From contig JAQSDV010000004.1 of the NCBI GenBank assembly GCA_029945425.1, positions 1 to 64,000 of the forward strand: a DNA stretch of 64,000 nucleotides, in the 5' to 3' direction. The notes beneath the pieces are model-generated. The model did no database searches, was not told the DNA's origin, and saw only the letters and a list, made by a program, of their open reading frames with translations. The stretch is from a bacterium. GTDB lineage: Bacteria; Pseudomonadota; Alphaproteobacteria; Micavibrionales; UBA2020. This document shows, in pieces, positions 12,001 to 19,004 of this stretch. The stretch's first letter is position 1; the number at the start of each line of letters is the position of its first letter. A program made the position numbers and the translations under genes.

Positions 12001-15000
12001 CGGTAAAGGTGTATTGCGTATCCTCGGTCGCGGTGACAGTCGTGTCCGTGCCGGCAGGCGCGTCGTTGACGGGGGTGACAGCGACCGTCATCGTGTTGGG
12101 CGTCAGGTCTATATCCGTGCCGCCGCCATTGTCGCGCACCTGGAAGGTGAAGGAGGCATAGGCCGCGCCGAAGCCGTTCGCCACAGGCGTAAAGCGCAAG
12201 AGGCCGCTGTTGATGTTCGCAACCGAGATCAGCTGGTTCGCGGTCACCGCCACGCCGTTCAGCGTCAGAGTGCCGGCAGCGGGCAGCGTGGAAATGCGGA
12301 CTTCCAGAAGGGTATTCGGCGCGGGTGCATCATTCAGATCGGTGAAACCGAAATTCGCGGCCGTGAAGGTGTAAATATTATCTTCCAGCACAGTGACGGT
12401 CGTGTCCGTACCGGCGGGCGCATCGTTCACGGCGGTCACGTTGAACGTGAAAGTATTCGGCGACTGGTCCAGATCGACGCCGCCATTCGCGGTGCCGCCA
12501 TTGTCGCGCACCTGGAAGGTGAAGCTGGCATTTGCAAGGCCGTTCGCATCCGCAGCAGGCGTGAAGACCAAAAGGCCAGCGCCGATATCCGTTGCGGTGA
12601 CGTTCTGCCCCGCCGTTACGGCAACGCCGTTCAGACGCAGGATGCCGGTTGCGGGCAGCGTCGTGATACGCACTTCCAGAAGCGTGTTTGCCGGGCTGTC
12701 GGTCGGGTCGCTGAAGCCGAAAACGGCGGTGGTGAAGGTATAGGCGGTATCTTCAAGAATGGTGACCGTGTTATTCGTGCCGACCGGTTCGTCGTTGATC
12801 GCGGTGACCGAGAAGGTGATGGTGTTGGCGGTGGGATCGAGGTCAACGCCGCCGTTCGCCGTGCCGCCATTGTCGCGCACCTGGAAGGTGAAAGTGGAAT
12901 ACGTAGCGCCCGTTCCGTTTACGGCTGGCGTAAAGCGCAGCAGGCCGCTACTGATATCGATGACTGTTACCGTCGTGCCGGCAGTGACGGCGACGCCATT
13001 CAGGGTCAGGCTGCCAGCGGTGGGCAGCGTGGTGATGAGAACCGACTGGAACGCATTCGCAGGCGTATCGCTCGCATCGGTGAAACCGAAATTTGCCAGC
13101 GTCAGGTTAACGAAACTGCCTTCGTCCATCACGATCGTCGCATCGGCGCCGGCAGGCGCATCGTTGACGCTGGTGACGTTGAAGGTAAATGTACGCGCAA
13201 TTGCATCGAGGTTGACGCCGCCATTCGCGGTGCCGCCGTTATCCTGCACCTGGAAGGTAAAGCTGCTGAGCGCCGCGCCATTCGCATTGGCGTTGGGGGT
13301 AAAAACAAGGCTGCCGATGCTGGCGACGGGGATAAAGTCGCCCGCCACAACCGGCACACCGCTCAGGCGCAGGATGCCGTTCAATGGCAAGGTCGTGACG
13401 CGCACGGCCAAAAGGGTGTTCGCCGGCGTGTCGCTGGCATCACCGAAGCCGAAGCTGGCGGCGCTAAAGGTATAGGTCGCGTCTTCAAGGATCGTCACGG
13501 TGTTATTGGTGCCCGTCGGTGCATCGTTCACCGCCGTCACGTTGATGGTCATGGTGTTCGCGCTGGCGTCCAGATCGACACCGCCGCTTGCCGTGCCGCC
13601 GTTGTCGCGCACCTGGAAGGTAAAGGAGGCGTTGGCCGCGCCGTTCGCGTTGGCGGCGGGCGTAAAGCGCAAGAGGCCGCCAGTGATGTTGGCGACGGAA
13701 ATCAGGTCGCCCGCGAGGACAGCGGCGCCGTTCAGCGTCAGCGCGCCGGTGGCGGGCAGCGTCGTGATACGCACCTCAAGCAGGGTATTCGGCACGGTTG
13801 TATCGTTCGGGTCGGTGAAGCCGAAATTCGCGGTCGTGAAAACATAAGCCGTGTCCTCCAGCGTCGAGACGGTCGCGTCCGCGCCCGCAGGGGCGTCGTT
13901 GACCGACGTAACGTTGATGGTCATCGTGTTCGGGCTGGCGTCGAGGTCGACGCCGCCATTCGCGGTGCCGCCCGAATCCCGCACCTGGAAGGTGAAGGAG
14001 GAATAACCGGCACCGTTTGCATTAGGGACGGGCTGGTATGTAAGCAGGTTAGACGCGATATTCGCCGCGGAAATTGACTGCCCTGCCGTCACGGCGACGC
14101 CGTTCAGCAGGATCGTGCCGAGCGCCGGCAGCGTCGTCAACACAACGAAAGAAAGCGCGTTGCCGGACGGCGCATCGGTCGGGTCGGTGAAGCCGAAATT
14201 GGCGACGCTGAAGACGAGAGTCGTATCCTCGAGGGTTGTCACAGTGCCGTTGGTGCCGGCCGGCGCATCGTTAACGCCGGTCACCGACATGGTCATCGTG
14301 TTCGCACTCGCGTCCAGATCGACGCCACCGCTGACAGTGCCGCCGTTGTCGCGCACCTGGAAAGTGAAAGTGGAATAAGTCGCCCCAAAACCGTTCGCAG
14401 CGGGCGTAAAGCGGAGCAGTCCGCTGGTGACGTCGGCAGCCGTAACGACTTGTCCCACCGTCACCGCAACGCCGTTATAGGTAAGCGTTCCTGCGGTCGG
14501 CAAGCTGGAAATACGCACATCCAGGAACGTATTCGCGGGCGTGTCGGCCGCGTCGGTGAAGCCGAAATTGGCCGTGGTGAATGTGTAAATCGTATCTTCA
14601 AAGAACGTCACGGTCGTATCCGTGCCCGCAGGCGCGTCGTTTAGTGCCGTGACGTTGAAGGTAAAGGTATTCGGGGACTGGTCGTACTCTACCCCGCTGT
14701 TCGCCGTGCCCCCGTTATCCTGCACCTGGAAGGTGAAGCTGCTGTTACCGGCGCCGGTTGTGTTGGCGGCGGGCGTGAAAACCAGACGGTTTAACGCGAT
14801 ATCGGCAGCCGTTACCGTGTCCCCCGCAACCACAGCGACGCCGTTCATGCGCAGGATGCCCGTGGTCGGCAGCGTCGTGATGCGGACACCCGCAAAGGTG
14901 TTGGACGGGCTGTCGTTCGGGTCGCTGAAACCGAAATTCGCGGCGGAAAATGTATAGGGCGTGTCTTCAAAAATGGTGACCGTGTTGTTCGTGCCCTGCG

Positions 15001-15015
15001 GCGCATCGTTGCCGG
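1..15015 (-). repeat. Tandem array: 40 copies of a ~369-bp (123-aa) Ig/cadherin-like repeat
   Basis: The codons for the conserved FTFQV(Q/R)D(N/D)GG stretch recur at 41, 410, 779, 1148, 1517 and 1886, then from 2591 at 369-bp steps to 14723. Most steps are exactly 369 bp; exceptions are 357, 360, 363 or 372 bp, always whole codons. A unit reads roughly NDAPAGTNTTVTTLEDTAYT, then FGFTDPNDTPANTLS, VRITTLPATGALTLNGVAV, a T-A-G-Q-x-V segment, LLRFTPAANANGAAN and FTFQVQDNGG. Short units (357-360 bp; anchors 7748, 9581, 9938, 11408, 12137) lack the NGGV-type turn. Between anchors 1886 and 2591 the array is broken by a different, CSPG-like domain (about 2140-2500). Asp/Asn-rich loops (DPND, NDAP) suggest calcium binding, which is inference. 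Confidence 0.93.
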
Positions 15016-18000
15016 GGCGCACGGTGATCGAGAAAGTGCGGTTCGGGACGGTAAAGGTGCCATCCGACACGCTGAACACGAAACTGTCCGACAGGGTGTT
15101 GGTGCCATTGTGAACGTAGGAAATTGCGTTGGCGTTCAGCTCCGCCTGCGTGAAGGTGACGATCGGCGTGGTGGGCGCGCTGCTGCGCGACAGGTAACCG
15201 TTCGTCAGGCCCGTTGTGACCGTGTAAACGACGCCGGACGGCGCGCCTTCATCCGAGGACGTCAGGGAAGCAAGCGGGATGACGGTGCTCACCCCTTCGT
15301 CGACCGCGAAACTGTTGACCGTCACGATCGGCGCTTCGTTCACGTCGGTCAGGTTGATGCGGATCGTCTGTTCGCCATAAAGGTTGGGCGTGCCGTTATC
15401 GGTCGCGCGGATGACGAGGTCGATAAAGGGCGTCGTCTCATAATCGAGCGTGCCCGCCACTGTAATAAGGCCCGTCGCGGAATTGATCGTAAATGCGCCG
15501 CCGACATTGCCGCTGGATATTGAATAAGTGGCGGTCTGGCTGGGTTCCGCATCCGTCGAACCCGCATCCGCCGTGTAGGTGCCGGCGGCCGTATTTTCGG
15601 CGAGGGTGTAAACGATGCGGCTCGGCAGCACGACGCTCGCGTCCCATTCGATGACGTATCCGCTGACGGTTGCATCGTTGACGGTGCGATCTTCCCAGGT
15701 GCCGACGGTGTTCATGACCTGGTAGTTCTGGTTGCCGCCGGTGTTGCTCGGCTCGCCCGCAGCCCAGTTAATGTAGGATCCCAGATAGGTGAAGGGACCG
15801 GAGGAGAAAATCTGGCCGTTCTCCGTACCACCGGTAAAGCGCCACACACCTTCCTGCCCCGTATCCGCACCGCCCAGCCAAGCCGAGTTCGTACCCAGCA
15901 GACCGTCGATATAGGTATTTTCCGTGGAGGAAGTAATGTTTGCAAGCGCGCCACTGCGACCGAACAGCGTATAAGCGGCGGAGGCTGATTGGGCGGCTGT
16001 GAAGGTCAGGTTACCGCTGATGTAGCGGTAGAAACTATTCGTCGTCGCGTTATAGCTGACGCCCGGATGCGCGGCCAGAACTTCCGCAACCGTCCAGCTA
16101 TCGGCGAAGTTCACAACGGGCGCGTCGTTTACCTGCGCCACAGTAATGTTGAACGTGAAGGCGGCTGATGTCGCGGAAGGGTCCGAAATCGTGAAAGTGA
16201 ACGCATCTGCCGTGGTTTCGGAGCCGTTATGCACATATTGCACGAGGTTCGCCTGAATATCGGCGAGAGTGAACGACGTCACCGCAGTACCGGCACTGGT
16301 GCTGAGCTGTAGATATCCGTTATCAACCGCATCGGTGACACGGAAGATGATAGACGCCGGCGGGTCGTTATCGACGATGCTCAGCATCGCAGATGTGATG
16401 GTGGTCGCGGCACCTTCGGGCGCCGTTACGCCGGTATTGGTGATGCCGCCGGCGCCGGGGGCGCCGTTGAAATTGATTGTGACGGTCTGCGTGGCCGAGG
16501 TGTTGACGCCGTCACTCACTGTCATGATGAGCGTATAGGACGAACTCGTGGCGAGGTTGTTGCGGATCGTCGTGGCCGAGGCCGCGTCCAGGACCGTGAT
16601 GCGGCCGGTCGCGGCATTCACCGAGAACAGCCCCAAGCCCGTGCCACCGGTGATGGCATAGCCGAGCGTCGAGTTTTCCTGGTCCCCACCCTGTACCGTG
16701 CCCATGATGGAGCCGGAGACGATATCCGTCGCGGGGTTGTTATAGTTATAGCGGTAGGAAAGGTTATTGATGAGATCTGCGCCTTCCCACTCGATCACAT
16801 AGCCATAGGGGCCCTGGTTGTCGTTCCAGTTGCCGCCATCCTGCCATTCCAGCCATTCCTCGCCGGGCGGGCTGGAGGTCGTCCATTCCATGAAGCCGCT
16901 GCCATTCGCAGTGTTGCCGAACAGGTAGTCGTTCGGTTCCAGATTGTTCCATTGGTTGAATGCGCCGTTGACGGCGGCACCGCCCTGACCGGACAGACCG
17001 ACGTAGAATACCTGTCCTTTTTCAGGACCCGCCATCCATGTCCAGTAACTTTCGGTATTCGTATCCGATGCCGCCGTCCACAAGCTCTGAGCCGATATCG
17101 CGTTGATGAAGGCGTTTTCGGACGCGCTGGTGATCGTCACAAGGTGACCGGCCACGCCGTTCAGGTAAGCAAGCTCCGAGTTGCGCAAGGCCGTGCCGAT
17201 GCCGACCGTGCCGGTGACAAGGCGGTAATAGTTGCCGTTGGTCGCGTTATACTGGACGCTGCCGTCCATCCAGGTGATCACCTGGCTGGGCGAGAGAGAC
17301 GGCGCGTTGTTGGTGTTGTCGATGGTCGCGAAAACCGGCGCTGTTGCCAGCTTGACGGAAAAATTGTCGACCGTGCCGACGAAGGTTGCGTTGCCGCTGA
17401 ACCCGATCATGCCGGATGCGCCGGCTGTGATGGTGTCGGTATAGGTACCCGCCGCCGTGCGCGAGGTGCCGAGCGTGCCGCCTATGTTGATCTGAACGCC
17501 CCCTGCACTGCGCGTGACCGTATAGGTCACGGTGTACGAACGGCCCGAAATCAGGGAGGTGTCGGTCTGCAGCAACGTACCGGCGGTGCCGGTTGCATGG
17601 CTCGCAACGCCGCCTGCGATGGTCCAGTTCGCGCCGAGTGTCCAGTCGGTCGCCGTCGCGAAATCACCGTTACGCACTTCGCTGTAAACGCCGATGCTGG
17701 CCGTGCCGTCGGAAACGGTCAGGCCCATCAGGGTTTCGCTGGCGCCCGCCACGGTGTTGGTAAAGGTGATCAGGCCCGCATCGATATTCGCCTGGGTAAA
17801 GGTGCTGCCGGTCGTCAGCGCAACGCCGTTATTGCGCAGGATACCGGTGGTCGGTGCGGTCTGCAGCGTATAGGTCAGCGTGGGCGAATCCGTGTCGATG
17901 GCCAGCAGATTGCCGCGCCCGACTACGACCGTCTGGCCGTTGCCCACGCGGATGCCCGTATTCGCCCCCATGATGGGCGCATCGTTCACGCCGGTGATGT

Positions 18001-18586
18001 TCAGCGTCGTCGACGCAGTGAAATAACCGTCCAGCGTGTAGGTGATCGTGCGGCTTGCGGTCGGGTTGTCGGAAATGTTGCGGAAGCTGATGCGCTCGAT
18101 CAGCGCCTCGACCGAAGTGCGGGTCGCATTCGCGTTCAGCGTGATGATCAGCGGGTTGCCGTCAACCCCGTTGCCGCCTGTGGATGCCAGGCTGCCGATC
18201 TGCACGCCGCCATAGGCCACGGCGAAGTTATAAACCGCGATGTCTGTCGCGCCTTGCGCGCCGACGGTCTGGCGCGTGCGGCTGATGTAGAGCTGGTCGT
18301 TGATGCCCCCGGTCGTCGTGATACGGAGATTGACGCCGTCGAAACTGTTGGTGGAGCCGCCGATTGTCACCTGGCCGTCTTCGCCGGTGCCCGACAAAAT
18401 CGTGGGCGTTACAAAGTCGAAGTCGCGGTTGGTGGGCTGCAGGACGTTGACTTGCGTTTCGGTGAGCGTGATGTTTGCCGCAAGACCCGAGATCGTGGCA
18501 TCGAGCATCATGCGCTTTTCAAGCGCCTGAAGCGTCTTGCGTGGGGACCGTTTAGATCCCTTGCCTTTTTTGTCTTTATCGGTCAT
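1..18586 (-). CDS. Giant LEPR-XLL surface/adhesin-like protein with lectin and Ig/cadherin-like repeats (3' end outside window)
   Basis: A single reading frame runs from an ATG at 18586 down past position 1, at least 6195 codons; the anchor codons of all repeats stay in that frame. Residues 22-30 (LEKRMMLDA) match the LEPR-XLL motif found at the N-terminus of very large repeat proteins. Approximate order after it: cadherin-like domain (30-200); CSPG/NG2-like segment (200-295); jelly-roll, carbohydrate-binding-like domain starting NGDF (300-415); C-type-lectin-like domain 1 (430-605); cadherin-like (605-705); CSPG-like (720-815); lectin-like domain 2 (825-982, with WLGGAD, EGVWRF, INWAAGEPSN and WEDRTV); cadherin-like (982-1082); CSPG-like (1085-1190); then ~123-residue repeats to the window edge. 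There is no N-terminal Sec signal, so export is probably by type I secretion, but the C-terminus and any transporter genes are outside the window. A role in adhesion is inferred from the domains. It is transcribed divergently from trp. Confidence 0.9.
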   Translation of the reverse strand, partial: MTDKDKKGKGSKRSPRKTLQALEKRMMLDATISGLAANITLTETQVNVLQPTNRDFDFVTPTILSGTGEDGQVTIGGSTNSFDGVNLRITTTGGINDQLYISRTRQTVGAQGATDIAVYNFAVAYGGVQIGSLASTGGNGVDGNPLIITLNANATRTSVEALIERISFRNISDNPTASRTITYTLDGYFTASTTLNITGVNDAPIMGANTGIRVGNGQTVVVGRGNLLAIDTDSPTLTYTLQTAPTTGILRNNGVALTTGSTFTQANIDAGLITFTNTVAGASETLMGLTVSDGTASIGVYSEVRNGDFATATDWTLGANWTIAGGVASHATGTAGTLLQTDTSLISGRSYTVTYTVTRSAGGVQINIGGTLGTSRTAAGTYTDTITAGASGMIGFSGNATFVGTVDNFSVKLATAPVFATIDNTNNAPSLSPSQVITWMDGSVQYNATNGNYYRLVTGTVGIGTALRNSELAYLNGVAGHLVTITSASENAFINAISAQSLWTAASDTNTESYWTWMAGPEKGQVFYVGLSGQGGAAVNGAFNQWNNLEPNDYLFGNTANGSGFMEWTTSSPPGEEWLEWQDGGNWNDNQGPYGYVIEWEGADLINNLSYRYNYNNPATDIVSGSIMGTVQGGDQENSTLGYAITGGTGLGLFSVNAATGRITVLDAASATTIRNNLATSSSYTLIMTVSDGVNTSATQTVTINFNGAPGAGGITNTGVTAPEGAATTITSAMLSIVDNDPPASIIFRVTDAVDNGYLQLSTSAGTAVTSFTLADIQANLVQYVHNGSETTADAFTFTISDPSATSAAFTFNITVAQVNDAPVVNFADSWTVAEVLAAHPGVSYNATTNSFYRYISGNLTFTAAQSASAAYTLFGRSGALANITSSTENTYIDGLLGTNSAWLGGADTGQEGVWRFTGGTENGQIFSSGPFTYLGSYINWAAGEPSNTGGNQNYQVMNTVGTWEDRTVNDATVSGYVIEWDASVVLPSRIVYTLAENTAAGTYTADAGSTDAEPSQTATYSISSGNVGGAFTINSATGLITVAGTLDYETTPFIDLVIRATDNGTPNLYGEQTIRINLTDVNEAPIVTVNSFAVDEGVSTVIPLASLTSSDEGAPSGVVYTVTTGLTNGYLSRSSAPTTPIVTFTQAELNANAISYVHNGTNTLSDSFVFSVSDGTFTVPNRTFSITVRPGNDAPQGTNNTVTIFEDTPYTFSAANFGFSDPNDSPSNTFAGVRITTLPTTGILRMNGVAVVAGDTVTAADIALNRLVFTPAANTTGAGNSSFTFQVQDNGGTANSGVEYDQSPNTFTFNVTALNDAPAGTDTTVTFFEDTIYTFTTANFGFTDAADTPANTFLDVRISSLPTAGTLTYNGVAVTVGQVVTAADVTSGLLRFTPAANGFGATYSTFTFQVRDNGGTVSGGVDLDASANTMTMSVTGVNDAPAGTNGTVTTLEDTTLVFSVANFGFTDPTDAPSGNALSFVVLTTLPALGTILLNGVAVTAGQSISAANIASNLLTYQPVPNANGAGYSSFTFQVRDSGGTANGGVDLDASPNTMTINVTSVNDAPAGADATVSTLEDTAYVFTTANFGFTDPNDTTVPNTLLEVRITTLPATGALTLNGAAVLAGDLISVANITGGLLRFTPAANANGAANASFTFQVRDNGGTASGGVDLDASANTMTINVTAVNDAPTGTNNTVTILEDATYTFSAASFGFGDASDTPANTLLAVRVTTLPLNGILRLSGVPVVAGDFIPVASIGSLVFTPNANANGAALSSFTFQVQDNGGTANGGVNLDAIARTFTFNVTSVNDAPAGADATIVMDEGSFVNLTLANFGFTDASDTPANAFQSVLITTLPTAGSLTLNGVAVTAGTTVTVIDISSGLLRFTPAVNGTGATYSTFTFQVRDNGGTANGGVDLDPTANTITFSVTAINDEPVGTNNTVTILEDTAYTFTTAVFGFSDPTDSPANTLLEVRITTLPATGILRLNGVAVTAGQNVTATDIGAGLLVFTPAADANGLANASFTFQVRDNGGTANGGVDLDQSPNTFTFNVTAVNDAPAGTDTTVTVLEDNIYTFTAANFGFTDLNDAPAPNTLLEVRISTLPAAGTLTLNGVAVTANQLISVANINSGLLRFTPVANGFGAAYASFTFQVRDNGGGTDIDLTPNTMTVAVTPVNDAPAGTDTTVTATEDTQYTFTAANFGFTDPTDAPSPNAFANVIISALPAIGSLTLNGVAVTAGQTITAAQIAANQLRYQGAANGNGAGYASFTFRVQDDGGTANSGVDTDATPNTMTINVTAVNDAPAGADTTVTTLEDTAYAFTAANFGFTDTSDTPANTLFEVRISTLPVNGTLTLSGVAVTTNQMISVANINSGLLLFTPAANANGATYASFTFQVRDNGGGTDIDLTPNTMTIAVTSVNDAPAGTDRTVTTDEDIAFIFGLSDFGFTDPSDITVPNALANVIISALPALGTLTLNGVAVTLNQSVTAAQITAGQLRYQGASGGNGLSYASFTFRVQDDGGTANSGIDTDATPNTMTVNVTALNDAPQGTDTTVTTLEDTAYAFTVANFGFSDPNDSPANTFLDVRITTLPVNGTLRLSGVAVTAGQDITAANIASGLLTFTPVANANGAGYASFTFQVRDNGGTTGGGVERDQSANTMTVNVTAVNDAPDSANATVTTLEDTAYVFTTANFALTDATDTPANTLSAVVISTLPATGVLRLNGVAVTANQNVTAVDIASGLLTFTPAANANGLANASFTFQVRDSGGTANGGIDLDATPNTMTVNVTSVNDAPAGVDTTVTTAEDTAYTFTTANFGFTDPNDAAAPNAFLSVTITTLPAAGTLTLNGVAVTANQSVTVVDINLNRLVFTPVANANGATYASFTFQVRDNGGGTDIDLSPNTMTVAVTPVNDAPAGTNNAVTTLEDTAYTFTAANFGFTDPIDTPANTFLSVTITTLPAAGTLTLNGVAVTANQSVTVVDINLNRLVFTPVANANGAGYASFTFQVRDNGGGTDIDLSPNTMTVNVTAVNDAPAGTNATVTTLEDTQYIFTTGNFGFTDPTDTPANTLLAVTITTLPLSGTLTLNGVAVTANQSISAANIAANLLRFTPAANANGAANASFTFQVQDNGGTANGGVDLDATPNTMTIDVTPVNDAPAGTNATVIASEDTLFIFTAANFGFTDPADTPANALSAVTITTIPGAGTLTLNGVAVTAGQSVTVANINAGLLRFQGALGASGTNYANFTFQVRDDGGTVNGGVDLDPTANTMTIDVTGLNDAPSGTDTTVTTLEDTAYTFSTANFGFADLNDSPANNFLSVTITTLPLAGTLRLNGVAVTAGQSVTVVDINLNRLVFTPVANANGATYASFTFQVRDDGGTGGGGIDTDASANTMTIAVTSVNDAPAGTNNTVTAVEDTAYTFTTANFGFSDPTDTPANTLFAVTIATLPGSGSLTLNGVAVTANQSVTAVDITSGLLRFTPAANANGAANASFTFQVRDNGGTANGGIDLDATPNTMTIDVTPVNDAPAGTNTTVTTLEDSQYTFTAANFGFTDPNDTPANTLSAVTITALPVLGALTLNGVAVTAGQSISAANIGSGLLRYAPAANGNGAAYATFTFQVQDNGGGADIDLSPNTMTVAVTPVNDAPAGTSTTVTALEDTAYTFTAANFGFTDPTDTPANALSAVIISTLPAAGTLTLNGVAVTANQVVTAADITAGLLRFQAASNASGAGYANFTFQVRDDGGTANGGVDTDASPNTMTVNVTAVNDAPVGANNTVTTLEDTAFTFTTANFGFSDPNDTPANALSAVVISTLPLTGTLTLNGIAVTAGQAVSAANIGSGLLLFTPAANANGLANASFTFRVRDDGGTANSGVDTDATARTMTVNVTSVNDAPAGTNTTVSMQEDTQYTFTAANFGFTDPNDAAAPNAFLSVTISALPAVGSLTLNGVAVTLNQIVTVVDINAGLLRYRPVTDAHGSAYATFGFQVRDNGGTANSGVDLDASPNILTIDVVSVDDAPSGADTTVTMLEDASLTLALANFVFADPNDSPADNFLSIFITTLPALGVLRLNGVAVTAGQEVLVTDINANRLVYTPPANANGAAYTSFTFQLKDDGSTAFGGEVVDASPNTLTISITPVNDAPAGTNATVTALEDTAYTFTAANFGFTDPNDTPADTLQSVMITTIPAAGTLTLNGVAVVAGSSVSLANINAGLLRFTAAANANGAGYANFTFQVRDTGGTANGGIDLDATPNTLTIDVTAVNDAPAGTNNTVTTLEDTQYTFTTANFGFTDPTDTPANALLAVTITALPLSGSLTLNGVAVTAGQSVTAANITAGLLRFTPAANANGAANASFTFQVRDDGGTANGGVDLDPSANTMTINVTSVNDAPAGTDATVTTLEDSQYTFTAANFGFTDVSDTPANALLSVTIAAIPAAGTLTLNGVAVTAGQSVTVANINAGLLRFTPAANANGAGYANFTFQVRDDGGTANGGVDTDATANTMTINVTAVNDAPSGTNNTVIAIEDTGFAFTAAQFGFSDASDTPANTLLAVTITTLPAAGTLRLNGVAVTAGQSVSVANINSSLLVYTPGTGGNGSNYANFTFQVQDNGGITNGGIDLDATPNTMTIDVVSINDAPAGTDATVTTLEDATYTFTTANFGFTDPNDTPANTLLAVRITTLPGAGSLLLNGVAVTAGQFVTALDISAGLLRFAPAANANGAGYANFTFQVQDNGGTANGGVDLDQSANTMTINVTSVNDAPAGTDTTVTTLEDSQYTFTAANFGFTDASDTPANALLSVTITTIPAAGTLTLNGVAVTAGNSISIANINAGLLRFSPAANANGAGYANFTFQVRDDGGTANGGVDTDATANTMTINVTPVNDVPSGTDTTVTTLEDAPYTFTVANFGLTDANDTPANALSAVIITALPGAGTLTLNGSAVTAGQVVSAANIASGLLRFTPAANANGAGYANFTFQVRDDGGTANGGVDTDASPNTMTVNVTSVNDAPAGTDTAVTTLEDTQYTFTTANFGFSDTSDTPANALLSVTITTLPVNGTLTLNGLAMSAGQSVAVASITGGLLRFTPAANANGAGYANFTFQVRDDGGTANGGVDLDPSANTMTINVTPVNDAPAGTDATVTTLEDAAYTFTTANFGFTDPNDTPANTLLSVTIATLPAAGALTLNGVAVTAGQVVTAVDIASGLLRFTPVANANGGNYANFTFQVRDNGGTANGGADIDATANTMTINVTGVNDAPAGTDTAITTLEDTPYTFTAANFGFTDVNDTPANTLLSVTITTLPIAGSLRLNGVAVTAGQSITAVDINAGLLVFSPVLNANGAGYGNFTFQVRDNGGTANSGADIDASANTMTVNVTAVDDAPVIAANAGAVTNEGGTITITTASLSVTDVDTLAANLTYNVSGGLTRGHLELSTAPGVAVTSFTQADIAANRLIYVHTSPGVTPDSFTFSVADATTTIDPFTFNVTIANVNDAPVGTNTTVSTLEDTQYTFSAANFGFTDPNDTPANTLLAVRISTLPVTGTLTLNGVAVTTGQTVSAANINAGLLRFAPAANANGAANATFTFQVQDNGGTAFGGVDLDPTPNTMTIDVTSVNDAPAGTNTTITTLEDTQYTFSAANFGFTDPVDSPENALAAVRITTVPATGSLTLNGVAVTAGQFVTAADIAGGLLQFAPALNANGAANAVFTFQVQDDGGTANGGVDLDASANTLTINVTAVNDAPAGTNTTVTALEDTAFTFTAANFGFTDPNDTPANTLSAVTITTLPATGILTLNGVAVTAGQSISVANIASGLLRFTPAANVNGVANAAFTFQVQDNGGTANGGFDLDQTPNTMTIDVTAVNDAPSGTNTTVTTLEDTGYAFTSANFGFTDPNDTPANSLSAVRITTLPATGALRLNGIAVTTGQTVTVADINAGLLVFTPAANANGAANTTFTFQVQDNGGTVNSGIDLDQSANTLTIDVTPVNDAPAGTNATVTTLEDTAYSFTAANFGLTDPSDTPANGLFAVTITTLPVTGGLTLNGVAVTVGQSVSAADINAGLLLFTPAANANGIGNAVFTFQVQDNGGTANGGIDLDPTANTMTINVTPVNDAPAGTDNTVTTLEDTAYIFTTANFGFTDPVDAPANTLLAVRITALPLSGTLTLNGVAVTAGQTVSAANITSGLLLFTPAVNANGAANAAFTFQVQDNGGTANGGVDI

Positions 18587-18625
18587 TGCCCGGATGCGCC
18601 CAAAAACACAAGTTTTGTCTTTTAA

Positions 18626-18631
18626 ATTATA
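18626..18631 (-). promoter_or_regulatory. Probable -10 box of the giant gene
   Basis: On the minus strand this reads TATAAT, a perfect sigma-70 -10 hexamer, about 40 nt upstream of the ATG at 18586. The expected -35 region is weak. There is no strong Shine-Dalgarno sequence before the ATG. Confidence 0.5.
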
Positions 18632-18968
18632 GCCTTAGTCTCGTTCGTAATTTGTTAACGACCTTGGCGATAATCCACCTCGTCTAAAGAGGGTAGCAAA
18701 TTCCATGCCTAATCAGGCTATTAGGGCTTAAAATTAATGTGTTTTACGACAATATGCAGCGACCCCGATTCATAACATGGGAAGAAAGTTGCGGATTTGG
18801 GGTTCTTTTGGGGGCTTCTTTTCAGAAACCGGTGCCCGAGTCCCAAAAGACTCACTCCAACTATTTTTTCAAACGTTTTACCTAACTGGTTTTTTTCTGG
18901 ATCACCTGCGCGTGAAACGTGAAAACGATGCAAATCACTGTCGAAAAACGGGTCAAAAAACGCGATGT

Positions 18969-18998
18969 TTGACTTATGCAAAGCAACAGGGGTAAAGT
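18969..18998 (+). promoter_or_regulatory. Probable trp promoter
   Basis: TTGACT (18969-18974) and TAAAGT (18993-18998) are separated by 18 nt. Transcription would begin near 19005, which is the A of the trpL ATG, so the leader mRNA would have little or no 5' untranslated region. Confidence 0.55.
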
Positions 18999-19004
18999 CT
19001 GCCC

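Larger units (their letters stand above)
18587..19004. other. Divergent intergenic region between the giant gene and trpL
   Basis: This 418-bp stretch is AT-richer than its surroundings and holds no ORF I can support. It contains the minus-strand TATAAT at 18626-18631, the plus-strand trp promoter at 18969-18998, and an inverted repeat of 9 bp (TCTTTTGGG at 18804-18812 with CCCAAAAGA at 18842-18850) that overlaps a smaller hairpin (GAGTC/GACTC, 18838-18853). Short open frames on both strands have no convincing start signal or recognisable composition. Confidence 0.6.

Noticed and set aside
12014..14077. Plus-strand open frame of 687 codons
   Set aside because: Same shadow of the repeat array, with the same Arg/Gly/Val-rich non-protein composition.
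1..15015. Possible CRISPR array from the regular spacing
   Set aside because: Repeats are 369 bp, coding, in frame and diverged. There are no short identical repeats with unique spacers.
18721..18995. Short open frames on both strands upstream of trpL
   Set aside because: No start signal or recognisable features; AT-rich region with promoters and inverted repeats.
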